Positions 1-10,943 of a stretch of DNA of 33,097 bases are shown here, in pieces. Each line of letters starts with the position of its first letter. Positions within the stretch are counted from its first letter, which is position 1. The notes under the pieces were generated by a model that was given only the letters and a program-made list of their open reading frames with translations, did not search any database and was not told where the DNA came from. Origin of the DNA: CADEED01 sp039930985 (GTDB lineage Bacteria; Pseudomonadota; Gammaproteobacteria; Steroidobacterales; Steroidobacteraceae); the NCBI GenBank assembly GCA_039930985.1, contig JBDTSV010000043.1, positions 1 through 33,097 on the forward strand. The letters are read 5' to 3'. The position numbers were made by a program, and so were the translations under genes.

Positions 1-1
1 C

Positions 2-2116
2 GGCAGCACTATTGTGCGCGGCGTGCGGATCGAACAGAGCCTGCCGGGCGAAGTGGAACTCACTATCGAATGGAGCGGCGAACACAGTTTCGTCGTGACG
101 CCGACCACCGATGCGCACGGCATCAGGCTGCGCATTCTCGACGTATTCGCCGCAGCGCAAGGCGCCGTGACGGTCAAGCCGCTCGATGAATTGATGAGTG
201 GCTACGCAATCAACGTCGACTCGGCCACCACGCCCTTCGATCCGGCCGCCGTCGACGCCGCCGCCGCGAACCTCAAGACTCCGCTGCATGTCTCGACCGT
301 GGAACTGGCGGGCGAGACCTGGTACCGGCTGCGTGCCGGGCCGATCGGCTCGCGAAGCGATGCCCAGCGATTGTTGGCCGTGGCTCGTGAACATTTTCCG
401 CGCGCCTGGATGGGTGTCGCCGATGAACCCGCCGCCGTCGAAGTCGTCCTGCCCCCGAGCGCCGACTTGGCGCCCACCGTAGCAACGGATCCAGCGCTGT
501 CGCAAAAGGAGCTGACGGCCCTGCAGGACGAAGCGCGCCGCGCGCTTTCCAAACGCGACCTTCCTCGCGCCGTCGAGTTGCTCACCAAGCTCACCCGGCA
601 ACCGGAATTCTCGGAGCGCGCGCGGGCACAGGAGATGCTTGGACTTGCGCGTGAACGTTCCGGGCAACTCGCGCACGCCAAGGCCGAATACGAGGAATAC
701 CTGCGACGCTATCCGCGCGGCGACGCGGTATCCCGGGTGCGCGCGCGCCTGCGAACACTGGCCGGCGCGCACCGCGTGGCGCGCAACGGCATGTTGATCG
801 GAACCGACGAAGCAGATCGCAGCTGGCGCATCGATGGAGGCGCGTCGCAGCTCTATCGCTGGGAGCGCAGCGAGCTCACCACCGCACAAACAGACGCACG
901 GCGCCAAGACCAGAATGCTCTCTACACCGATGCAGACATGGTGGCGCGGCGCCGAGGCGAGCGATTCGATTTCGTCTCGCGTCTGTCGGCCGGCTATGCG
1001 CACGACATGCTCACCGAAGGTCCGGGCAGCAAGACACGTGTCTCCTCGGCGTTCGTGGAACTCAATGACCGAACGCTCGGCGTCGCGGCGCGCCTCGGCC
1101 GGCAATCGCGCAACTCCGGCGGTTTGTTAGGGACTTTCGATGGGTTGTTCGGTTCGTACCAGCTTCGGCCGCGAATCGCGTTGAACGCCGCCGTTGGCTT
1201 GCCCGTGGAATCCACGCGCGAAGCCCCCCAGAGCGACCGCCGCTTCGTCGGCGTCTCGGCCGACTTTGGTCCGTTTCGCGACAAGCTCGATATCGGCGCG
1301 TTCGCTGTCGTGCAGCAGCTGGCGGGTGAAACCGACCGACGGGCGGTGGGCGTCGAAGCCCGCTATTTCGTTCCGGGCCGCACGTTGCTGGCCATGATCG
1401 ACTACGACGCTTACTACCAGGAGATCAATAGTGCGGTGCTTACCGGCAGCCTGCGATTGCCGGCCCGCTGGACGGTGAGCTTCAGCGGCGATCATCGGCG
1501 CGCGCCGGTTCTGACAACGCGCAACGCGCTGATTGGCCAACCCGTACAGAATCTCGAGGAGCTGCTGGGCCTGTTCGCACCCAGCGAGGTGGAACAACTC
1601 GCGCGCGATCGCACTCCGCTATCCGACCTGTTTTCTCTGTCGGTATCGCGACCGCTCGGTGAGCGCTTCCAGTTCAGCTTCGAGGTCTATGGCAGCCGCT
1701 TCGCCGAAACCGTGGCCTCGGGCAATGTCGCCGCGACCCCTGCCAGCGGACTGGAAACCACGTTCCAGGTGCAATTGACGGCTAACAACCTGGGGCAGGC
1801 AAACGATCTCTGGGTGCTGTCCGCGCGCTACCAGAACGGCGCGCTCGCCACCATCGAATCGATCGCGCTCGCGACCCGGCTGCCGATCGGGGGCGCATGG
1901 CGCCTCGGGCCACGCCTGCGCGTCGACCGCCGCGATTCGGTAGTCGATGCGGCGCGCGAGACGTTGTACGTTCCGACGCTGCGGCTCGACTACCTGCATG
2001 GCCGCACCTGGCTCGAATGCGAGGCTGGCGCGGAATTCGGCCAACGACTGCTAGCGACCGACGATGAATCCAGCCGGCGCTACTACTTCGGCCTCGGCTA
2101 CCGTTTGAATTTCTGA
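2..2116 (+). CDS. SPOR-TPR outer-membrane beta-barrel protein (5' truncated)
   Basis: The reading frame is open to the left edge, so the true start lies outside the window; the GTG at 14 is only the first possible start inside it. Reading from there, residues about 70-140 resemble a SPOR (peptidoglycan-binding) domain, with a WYRLRAGP core followed by alternating alpha/beta segments. Residues about 160-250 form TPR-like helices (LSQKELTALQDEARRAL, AKAEYEEYLRRYP). From about 280 to the end the chain is rich in alternating polar/aromatic strands and finishes in YYFGLGYRLNF, a C-terminal phenylalanine typical of BAM-inserted outer-membrane barrels. I infer an envelope protein with a periplasmic SPOR/TPR part and a membrane barrel. 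The substrate is unknown. The next gene starts 2 nt after the stop, so the two are probably cotranscribed. Confidence 0.75.
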   Translation, partial: GSTIVRGVRIEQSLPGEVELTIEWSGEHSFVVTPTTDAHGIRLRILDVFAAAQGAVTVKPLDELMSGYAINVDSATTPFDPAAVDAAAANLKTPLHVSTVELAGETWYRLRAGPIGSRSDAQRLLAVAREHFPRAWMGVADEPAAVEVVLPPSADLAPTVATDPALSQKELTALQDEARRALSKRDLPRAVELLTKLTRQPEFSERARAQEMLGLARERSGQLAHAKAEYEEYLRRYPRGDAVSRVRARLRTLAGAHRVARNGMLIGTDEADRSWRIDGGASQLYRWERSELTTAQTDARRQDQNALYTDADMVARRRGERFDFVSRLSAGYAHDMLTEGPGSKTRVSSAFVELNDRTLGVAARLGRQSRNSGGLLGTFDGLFGSYQLRPRIALNAAVGLPVESTREAPQSDRRFVGVSADFGPFRDKLDIGAFAVVQQLAGETDRRAVGVEARYFVPGRTLLAMIDYDAYYQEINSAVLTGSLRLPARWTVSFSGDHRRAPVLTTRNALIGQPVQNLEELLGLFAPSEVEQLARDRTPLSDLFSLSVSRPLGERFQFSFEVYGSRFAETVASGNVAATPASGLETTFQVQLTANNLGQANDLWVLSARYQNGALATIESIALATRLPIGGAWRLGPRLRVDRRDSVVDAARETLYVPTLRLDYLHGRTWLECEAGAEFGQRLLATDDESSRRYYFGLGYRLNF

Positions 2117-2118
2117 GC

Positions 2119-2709
2119 GTGATTTTCCGGGGTCGAATCTTGCGGATACTCCCTGCCCTCGCGACGTTGATGTTAGGTGGCTGTGTCGTGCCACCACCCG
2201 GGCCGCGGGTCGTGCTCGATCAACGCACCGGCGCGTCGATGACTATCGTCGATCAGCCGCTGGTGTTGGCGCGCGAGCGGCGCGACGTCGCGGTGCAGGC
2301 TCGCGACTACATCACCCTGGTCGCCGCTGAAATAAATGAGTCGGGGCGCCGTCGTCTCGTCTGGGTAGCGCACCAATGGTCAACCATCGACGCGCGCGCC
2401 ACGGATTTCCAGCCGACGCGCGGCGCGCTGCTGGTGCTGGTTGCGGATGGTCGCGACCTGCGACTGTTGCCGGTAGCCGATGCCGCTGCCGCTGACTTTG
2501 CCGAGAATCGCGCCCTGCTCCCGCCCGACGACGCGAACGTCACTACCACCGTCTATGCGGTCGACGCCGCCACGCTCGATTATGTGGCCACCAGCAGCAC
2601 ACTGTCCGCGGCGTTTCCAGAATCACGCCTCGCGCTCCCCTTTGCGGTATGGACCGATGGACGCCCGGCATTGCTTCGATTCCTGGCCCAGACGGTCCAC
2701 ACGAAATAG
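2119..2709 (+). CDS. Putative lipoprotein
   Basis: Encodes 196 aa from a GTG start. A short basic N-terminus and a hydrophobic stretch (ILPALATLM) lead to the lipobox LGGC, with the acylated cysteine near residue 22. VVPPPGP follows, with no Asp at +2, so outer-membrane sorting is expected. The rest is a mixed alpha/beta soluble domain without a family motif I recognise. The gene begins 2 nt after the SPOR-TPR-barrel gene, suggesting translational coupling and a shared role at the outer membrane, perhaps as its accessory lipoprotein. A TTG codon at 2140 is an alternative start that would still keep the lipobox. Confidence 0.7.
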   Translation: MIFRGRILRILPALATLMLGGCVVPPPGPRVVLDQRTGASMTIVDQPLVLARERRDVAVQARDYITLVAAEINESGRRRLVWVAHQWSTIDARATDFQPTRGALLVLVADGRDLRLLPVADAAAADFAENRALLPPDDANVTTTVYAVDAATLDYVATSSTLSAAFPESRLALPFAVWTDGRPALLRFLAQTVHTK

Positions 2710-2756
2710 CCGCCGTAGGTGCGGCGGGGATTCCCCCGGGCAAACGTCTAACGACC

Positions 2757-3317
2757 GTGCCGGAAGCCACTTTAAACGTAATCATTCTCAGTCAGCACAA
2801 GCTGGCTCGCGAGCTGCTGGGCGAAATCCTGCGGATCCGATGCGGGGCGCGCGTCATCGCGCTGCTCGGTTCGTTCGAACTTGCGGCCCGGCAACAGCCA
2901 GCGGCCAGCGTCCTGGTCTGCGATGTAAGCGGTCTGTCGGCGGTGACATCCCGTGCCTGCCTCGAGCGCCTGCGCGCCGACCGGGCCGACCTTCGCGTGG
3001 TCACCGTCGACGATTCGCTGGATGGATTCAGTGTCGAAGACCTCATTGCGTCGGTGCGCGGGCTCCACGCCCGCGTGCAGGTACCGCATGAACGGCTCAC
3101 GCCGCTCGAGACCGAAGTGATGCTCGCGGTCGCGGCCGGCCATCGCAACGCCGACATTGCGCGCCGCATGCGCAGAAGCTCCAAGACGATTGAAAAACAC
3201 CGCGCCAACCTGTTGCGCAAGCTCGGTGTCCGCACCGTCGCACAGTTGACGGCCTACGCGATCCACAATGGACTGCTGCGCGCCGACGCGATCCTGCAGG
3301 CTCGCCGCCCGAGCTGA
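2757..3317 (+). CDS. LuxR/NarL-type transcriptional regulator with degenerate receiver
   Basis: The C-terminal 65 residues are a clear LuxR-type helix-turn-helix (LTPLETEVMLAVAAGH, then SKTIEKHRANLLRKLGV). The N-terminal half looks like a response-regulator receiver: VIILSQHKLARELL in place of the first strand, and VLVCDVSG at the position of the phosphoacceptor Asp. The acidic pair expected at the end of strand 1 is missing (Ser-Gln), so normal Mg2+-dependent phosphorylation is doubtful. The frame is open from an ATG at 2649, which would overlap the lipoprotein gene by 61 nt. I prefer the GTG at 2757 because the receiver fold starts there, though no strong ribosome-binding site is visible. 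It may regulate the two upstream envelope genes; this is inference from position. Confidence 0.75.
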   Translation: MPEATLNVIILSQHKLARELLGEILRIRCGARVIALLGSFELAARQQPAASVLVCDVSGLSAVTSRACLERLRADRADLRVVTVDDSLDGFSVEDLIASVRGLHARVQVPHERLTPLETEVMLAVAAGHRNADIARRMRRSSKTIEKHRANLLRKLGVRTVAQLTAYAIHNGLLRADAILQARRPS

Positions 3318-3428
3318 GATTGTTAGATCACTTCGACCGCCGGCGCCCGCCCAGGTCCATACGCATCACTACGAACGCGAAACGGCAGCGGATTGTTCAT
3401 AGTTCAACTCCATTGGTGAGACGTTGGA

Positions 3429-4169
3429 ATGCGACAACTTAGGACATACCCGGTCTGGGATCTGTGTGTACGTTGGTTCCATTGGATCAACGTGATTTGC
3501 GTGGTTGCGTTGATTGCCGTGGGCGTCGCGCTGCTCAATGACAAGGCGCTCGGCGTCAGCAACGACGGCAAGATTCTCCTGAAGACGGTACACGTCTGGA
3601 TCGGCTATGCATTCGCACTGAATCTCGCCTGGCGTCTGGTCTGGGCTTTCATCGGCGGCGTACACGCGCGGTGGCGGGAAATTCTTCCGGGCGGCCGCGG
3701 CTACATCGCGGCGCTGCGCCGGTACGTCAAGGCACTGCGCGAGGGCCAGCACCCGCAGTATCTCGGTCACAACCCGCTCGGTCGCATCGCAATCGCACTG
3801 CTGCTGCTCGCGCTGGTGACGCAGGCCGTGACCGGCCTGATGCTCGCCGGCACCGACCTCTTTCTGCCGCCCTTCGGCGGATCAATCGCCAGTTGGGTCG
3901 CGGCTCCGGGCGTGGCGGCGCACACTCTCGTGCCCTATTCCCCGGATCTCTACGACCAAGACTCCTACGCGGCGATGCGCGCGCTGCGCGCGCCGTTCGC
4001 GCGCATTCACGAATTCACGTTCTATTCGCTGCTGATTCTTGGCGCTATCCATATAGCCGCAGTGGTGCTGACCGAAGTCCGTGGTGGCGGCAACCTGGTG
4101 TCGGCCATGTTCACGGGAAAGAAAATCCTGCGGGCGCCGCTCAGCGAAAAGAACGACGCAAGTTCCTGA
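3429..4169 (+). CDS. Cytochrome b561-family membrane protein
   Basis: Encodes 246 aa with about four transmembrane helices in the cytochrome b561 / Ni-Fe-hydrogenase b-type cytochrome arrangement. Candidate axial haem ligands are H18 (RWFHW), H55 (KTVHVWIGY), H194 (ARIHEF) and H208 (GAIHIA), spaced as expected for two b haems across the inner membrane. The likely role is electron transfer between quinol or a periplasmic partner and a c-type cytochrome, but no partner redox gene is adjacent, so the donor and acceptor are unknown. A GGTGAG ribosome-binding site lies 8 nt before the ATG. Flanking spacers of 111 and 116 nt suggest it is transcribed alone. Confidence 0.85.
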   Translation: MRQLRTYPVWDLCVRWFHWINVICVVALIAVGVALLNDKALGVSNDGKILLKTVHVWIGYAFALNLAWRLVWAFIGGVHARWREILPGGRGYIAALRRYVKALREGQHPQYLGHNPLGRIAIALLLLALVTQAVTGLMLAGTDLFLPPFGGSIASWVAAPGVAAHTLVPYSPDLYDQDSYAAMRALRAPFARIHEFTFYSLLILGAIHIAAVVLTEVRGGGNLVSAMFTGKKILRAPLSEKNDASS

Positions 4170-4193
4170 TCTAGCGCGTCAATCGGCGCCATA

Positions 4194-4218
4194 CAGTACC
4201 AACGGCGGCAAAGTACTG
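4194..4218. repeat. CAGTAC inverted repeat upstream of uvrA
   Basis: CAGTAC at 4194-4199 is repeated in inverted form as GTACTG at 4213-4218, separated by 13 nt, about 70 nt before the uvrA start. It could be a binding site or chance. It does not match the LexA pattern CTGT-N8-ACAG. Confidence 0.3.
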
Positions 4219-4285
4219 GTTATGCACTCGCGTGGCTCGCCGCTTAAACTCCGCGGTTTCCATTCAATCGCGCGAGATATTCCCG

Positions 4286-7129
<2,844 letters not shown>

Positions 7130-7135
7130 AGGCAC

Positions 7136-7159
7136 TGCCGGGGCACAGGCGCGCCGGCA
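7136..7159 (+). other. Possible weak hairpin after uvrA
   Basis: TGCCGG and CCGGCA form a perfect 6-bp inverted repeat seven bases after the uvrA stop codon, with a 12-nt loop. There is no U-tract, so it is at best a transcript-end stabiliser rather than a clear intrinsic terminator. The rest of 7160-7352 shows nothing I can name. Confidence 0.25.
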
Positions 7160-7362
7160 ACGCCGATCGAAGTCCAGCGTCGAATTCGCCAACGCACGGT
7201 CGCCGGCATGCACTTCGATACCATTCGCCGGTTTTCCGGTGGTTCGACACCGCCGGAGTGTGCCTCGTCGGACATTCCTGACGATAGGACTGGATATGCG
7301 CCTTCGCGGGCATTACCGTCAGCTGCCCGTACACTTCCGCGTCGTTGGGCTTGGGGAGAGGC

Positions 7363-7605
7363 ATGGACGATAAGTTGAAGAGCCTGGAAGCCGTGCTGGC
7401 CAAGATGGCGCACGATTTACGCACTCCCCTGGCGGTGGTCCACACCACCACCGGCATGCTGCTCAATCCCAAGTACAGCTTCACGGCCGAACAGGTGCGC
7501 GAACAGCACGAGCGCATCCGGCGAAACGTCGAGATTCTGAACCAACTGGTCGGCGAGCTTGCCGATCTGGCGCAGGCCGAAGCCACCCCATCCGATGGCG
7601 CGTAG
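7363..7605 (+). CDS. Stand-alone histidine-kinase phosphoacceptor (HisKA) domain protein
   Basis: Encodes 80 aa. The H-box is clear: MAHDLRTPLAVV, with candidate phosphorylated His17. A second amphipathic helix (EQHERIRRNVEILNQLVGELADLAQ) completes the helical hairpin of a DHp/HisKA dimerisation domain. No sensor domain precedes it and no HATPase_c catalytic domain follows; the frame stops and the next gene begins. The ATG at 7363 has an excellent GGGGAGAG ribosome-binding site four bases upstream, so this is a designed start rather than a fragment of a longer frame (a TTG at 7345 is less likely). It overlaps the next gene by 11 nt, implying translational coupling. It could be a phosphotransfer or decoy partner for another kinase, or the remnant of a kinase whose catalytic domain was lost. 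Confidence 0.75.
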   Translation: MDDKLKSLEAVLAKMAHDLRTPLAVVHTTTGMLLNPKYSFTAEQVREQHERIRRNVEILNQLVGELADLAQAEATPSDGA

Positions 7606-9757
7606 CGCCGCGCAGCCCGCTGTCGCCCTCGTCCTGCTCGCGGCGTTCCTCGGGTCTTCTCCCTTCGCCACCGCCGCGCGCCCGGAAACGCCGGTCTACC
7701 AGGCCCTGGTGATCAATCCGGAACTCACAGGCAGCTTGCTCGTGAGCGGCTCGCGCGCGCTGCTGGTCTTCGGCAGCGACGGCACCATCCTGCGTTCGGA
7801 AGATGGGGCAACCTGGTCGCACGCCCTAACACCCGGCACGGCCGACCTCGCGCGCGCCTCCGCCAATGACAATGGCAGCGTGATCATCGCGGTGGGTACT
7901 GGAGCGACGATCCTGCGATCGACTGACGCCGGCCGCACATGGAACAGCGCGAAGGTGAAGGTTGCCAATACCGACCTGCGTGCTGTCGTCAATCAGGCCC
8001 GGAGCAAAACCTGGGTGGCCGCGGGCACGAACGGTAGGATCGTGCGTTCGATCGACGACGGCAAGAACTGGACGGTGGTCGAATCGCAGTTGAAGACGGC
8101 GTTTCAGGCGTTGTTCCTCGATCCGCAGACCCAGGCGATCTTGATCGGCGGCGATGATGGGCTGATCGGATTCTCCAGGGACGCGGGCGAAAGCTGGCAG
8201 ATCACGGCGCTGACAATGCCCGCGCCGCTGACGCCGGTCACCGCGTTTCATCGCTTCGGCAAACTACTGCTCGCCACCAGTGCCCTCGGCCGCTTCCTCA
8301 CCTCCGAGGACGACGCGGCAAGCTGGGACCTCATGCAGGTGAGCACCAAGGCCTTCTTCACCGGTTGCGCGCTCGATCCGCTGCGTGGCGCCATCGTGAT
8401 GATTGGCCACAACGGTGACGTGTTGCGTTCGCCGGACGGCGGCCACACCTGGGAAGGCGGCGACATCGCCTTCGACGGACGCAAGAATTTCCTGAGCGCG
8501 ATCCATTTCGACGAGCGCAGCGGCTCGCTCATCGTGCTCGACCAGGCCGGCCGTTTGGCTCGATCGACGGACGGCGGCGCGCATTGGGACAAGGTTTCCG
8601 CCGACATTCACGGCGAAGTGCATGGGCTCATCGACGATGCGTCGCGCGGCCGGGTCATTGCCTTTGGTACTGGCGGGATGATCGCGAGTTCCACGGACGC
8701 AGGCCTGAACTGGAGCGACGCGCGGAGCTCGCTCGACATGTCGCTGCGCGATATCGCGGCCACGCCGCGCGGTGACGCGCTCGTCGCCACCAGCAAGTTG
8801 GGCGACGTCATTCGCTCCGTCGATGGCGGATCGAGCTGGCGCGCCCTCACCGTCGCCTATCCGAACCCCGCCGCGCCGCCCGATCTTCGCGGGATCGTTC
8901 TGGCGCCTTCGGGCGAAGCGCTGATCGCGGTGGGCCCGCCGGGCGTGATCCTTCGCTCGAATGCAGATGGCAGTGGTTGGGACGTGCGCCACTCATCGCC
9001 GACCGAAGCCGGGCGAGAGTTTCCTGGGGTACTCGTCGATCGTTCGCGAAAGAACATGGTGGCCATCGAAGCGGGTGGCGAACTGCGCGTGTCGCACGAC
9101 GACGGCCTGCAATGGCAACCGGTGCCGGTTCCGGGCACTTCGACCGACGGGCCGTTCTGGCAAGGCGCGGTGCTCGAGCGTTCCGGTGTAATGATCATCG
9201 GCGGGAAGGCGGGCACCGCGGCGCGCAGCGACAATGGCACGCAAACATTTCGCCGTGTCGCCACCGGCACAGATCAGGATCTCTTCGGAACTTTCGCCGA
9301 CGAAACCAGCGGGAGTCTGTTTCTCATGGGCGCGGCCGGCACGTTATTGCGCTCGACCGATCTCGGCGCCACGTGGCAGGGCGTTGCCTCGGGCAGCACG
9401 AACGAACTGCGCCGCATGTTGCGCGCCAACTTGACGCTGGTGTGTTTCGGCGCGCATGGGACGATCCTGCGCTCGCAGGATCAGGGCCTCACCTGGCGCC
9501 TGGTGCCGAGCGGCACCGACGGCGCATTGCGCCAAGGGATGTTAGAGCCGCGCACCGGAAACGCGCTACTGGTCGGTAGTCAGGGCGCGATCCTGCGCTC
9601 GCGCGATGGCGGCCTCAGCTGGGAAGCGCTCCCGAGCCACACGAAGCGGCACTTCAGCAGCATGGCGGCCGACCAGCGCAGTGGCGATCTCATTCTGGTC
9701 GGTGAGAGAATCGTGCGGCTCGTGCGACGATTTGATGGCACGATCGGGTCGCACTGA
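7595..9757 (+). CDS. Exported Ycf48/BNR-repeat beta-propeller protein
   Basis: Encodes 720 aa from the ATG at 7595. The N-terminus (AVALVLLAAFLGSSPFATA) is a signal peptide with a likely cleavage after ATA. The mature chain has about fifteen BNR/Ycf48-type motifs at roughly 42-47 residue spacing, such as ILRSTDAGRTW, VLRSPDGGHTW, VIRSVDGGSSW and ILRSQDQGLTW, some degenerate (AARSDNGTQTF). This many repeats predicts two beta-propellers. Ycf48/HCF136 itself is a photosystem II assembly factor, but no photosynthesis gene is here. Non-photosynthetic relatives are periplasmic or surface proteins of mostly unknown function. It overlaps the HisKA gene by 11 nt and is followed after 12 nt by the membrane methyltransferase gene, so it sits inside an apparent operon. 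Confidence 0.85.
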   Translation: MARSAAQPAVALVLLAAFLGSSPFATAARPETPVYQALVINPELTGSLLVSGSRALLVFGSDGTILRSEDGATWSHALTPGTADLARASANDNGSVIIAVGTGATILRSTDAGRTWNSAKVKVANTDLRAVVNQARSKTWVAAGTNGRIVRSIDDGKNWTVVESQLKTAFQALFLDPQTQAILIGGDDGLIGFSRDAGESWQITALTMPAPLTPVTAFHRFGKLLLATSALGRFLTSEDDAASWDLMQVSTKAFFTGCALDPLRGAIVMIGHNGDVLRSPDGGHTWEGGDIAFDGRKNFLSAIHFDERSGSLIVLDQAGRLARSTDGGAHWDKVSADIHGEVHGLIDDASRGRVIAFGTGGMIASSTDAGLNWSDARSSLDMSLRDIAATPRGDALVATSKLGDVIRSVDGGSSWRALTVAYPNPAAPPDLRGIVLAPSGEALIAVGPPGVILRSNADGSGWDVRHSSPTEAGREFPGVLVDRSRKNMVAIEAGGELRVSHDDGLQWQPVPVPGTSTDGPFWQGAVLERSGVMIIGGKAGTAARSDNGTQTFRRVATGTDQDLFGTFADETSGSLFLMGAAGTLLRSTDLGATWQGVASGSTNELRRMLRANLTLVCFGAHGTILRSQDQGLTWRLVPSGTDGALRQGMLEPRTGNALLVGSQGAILRSRDGGLSWEALPSHTKRHFSSMAADQRSGDLILVGERIVRLVRRFDGTIGSH

Positions 9758-9769
9758 AGAATCAATGAC

Positions 9770-10906
9770 ATGTTCTCCTCAATCCTCACCAGGCGCTTCG
9801 CCGCCAACTACCTCTCGACGCTCGGGTTCATAGCCCTTTCGTACTGGGTCATCGCCGATCTCACCGGTTTTCGCCGCGGCATGCTGCAGGGCCAGTGGCA
9901 GTTCGGCACGTTCGGGGGCGACGCCGTCTTCACGGCTCGCACACTGCTGCTAGCGCTCATCGCGCTGTACGCGCTGGTGTTGATCCCATACTACGCGCGC
10001 TATCCCTGGCTGCATTCCAAAGCGTTCGTGCTTCTTCGCGGGTTGCGCTTCAGCCTGGCTCGCATGCACAGGCCGCCATCACGGGCGCGGCTCGCATTGC
10101 TTTCGCAGGAGCGTTGGCGACTGCCATTGCGCGCCGGTCTGTCGCAGGCCGCCAAACAAGCCGGGCTCGTGCTGCTGCTGAAGTTCTTCTTCGCGCCGCT
10201 CATGATCAACTGGTGCCTGAACCATGCCAACGACATGGCCAACTCCGTGGTCCAGTTCTACGACGGTCTCAAAGATGGGCAGTCCGGTCGCGCGCTGTTC
10301 GACAACTCGCTGTTCTGGGCCTGCTTCCAGCTCATCCTGTTCGTCGACACATTGCTGTTCACGCTCGGCTACATCGTCGAAGTGCCGGCGCTCGGCAATC
10401 GCATCCGCACGGTGGACCCCAGCTTTTTCGGCTGGTTCATCTGCCTCGCCTGCTACCCACCCGTCAACGACCTGACCGGCCGGTTCTTCGAGTGGCAGAG
10501 CACCGATTTCCCGCATTTCGAAAACGACGTGGTGCATTTCGCCGCCAACATCGCGCTGCTGGCGGCACTCGCTATCTATTCGTGGGCGTCGGTGGCGTTG
10601 GGATTCAAGGCCAGCAATCTGACCAACCGCGGCATCGTCAGCCGCGGCCCCTATTCTTACGTGCGCCACCCGGCTTACGCCGCCAAGAATCTCGCCTGGT
10701 GGATCGGCGCGCTGCCGAACCTGTACCTGGTGTTCGTGGCCGGGAACCTGCGCGCCGCCGCCTATGCCCTGTTCGCACTGTGCGGCTGGACGGCCATCTA
10801 CGCGCTGCGGGCGATCACCGAAGAACGGCACCTGCTGCTCACCGACAATGGTTACAGGCAGTACATGGCGCGCGTGAAGTGGCGCTTCGTTCCGGGCGTC
10901 ATCTGA
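9770..10906 (+). CDS. ICMT/PEMT-like integral-membrane methyltransferase with long N-terminal membrane domain
   Basis: Encodes 378 aa with many hydrophobic helices. The last 90 residues match the isoprenylcysteine carboxyl methyltransferase / phospholipid methyltransferase fold: GPYSYVRHPAY (R299, H300, P301), then TEERHLL (E351, E352) and YRQYMARVKWRFVPGV, which in the family bind S-adenosylmethionine and the catalytic site. About 280 residues precede this, including several extra membrane segments and a soluble loop (NDMANSVVQFYDGLKDG). That is much longer than the usual 150-220 aa enzymes. Bacteria lack prenylated CaaX proteins of the eukaryotic type, so the substrate is probably a lipid or a membrane protein; unknown. 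It lies 12 nt after the Ycf48-like gene. Confidence 0.75.
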   Translation: MFSSILTRRFAANYLSTLGFIALSYWVIADLTGFRRGMLQGQWQFGTFGGDAVFTARTLLLALIALYALVLIPYYARYPWLHSKAFVLLRGLRFSLARMHRPPSRARLALLSQERWRLPLRAGLSQAAKQAGLVLLLKFFFAPLMINWCLNHANDMANSVVQFYDGLKDGQSGRALFDNSLFWACFQLILFVDTLLFTLGYIVEVPALGNRIRTVDPSFFGWFICLACYPPVNDLTGRFFEWQSTDFPHFENDVVHFAANIALLAALAIYSWASVALGFKASNLTNRGIVSRGPYSYVRHPAYAAKNLAWWIGALPNLYLVFVAGNLRAAAYALFALCGWTAIYALRAITEERHLLLTDNGYRQYMARVKWRFVPGVI

Positions 10907-10943
10907 TCGCCAATAGACCAGCGCCGATTATCCCAGGGGCACG

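Noticed and set aside
4170..4285. LexA (SOS) box upstream of uvrA
   Set aside because: No CTGT-N8-ACAG pattern; only the CAGTAC inverted repeat with a 13-nt gap.
7595..9757. Photosynthesis-related role for the Ycf48-like protein
   Set aside because: No photosystem or pigment genes in the window; the BNR-type repeats alone do not imply that function.
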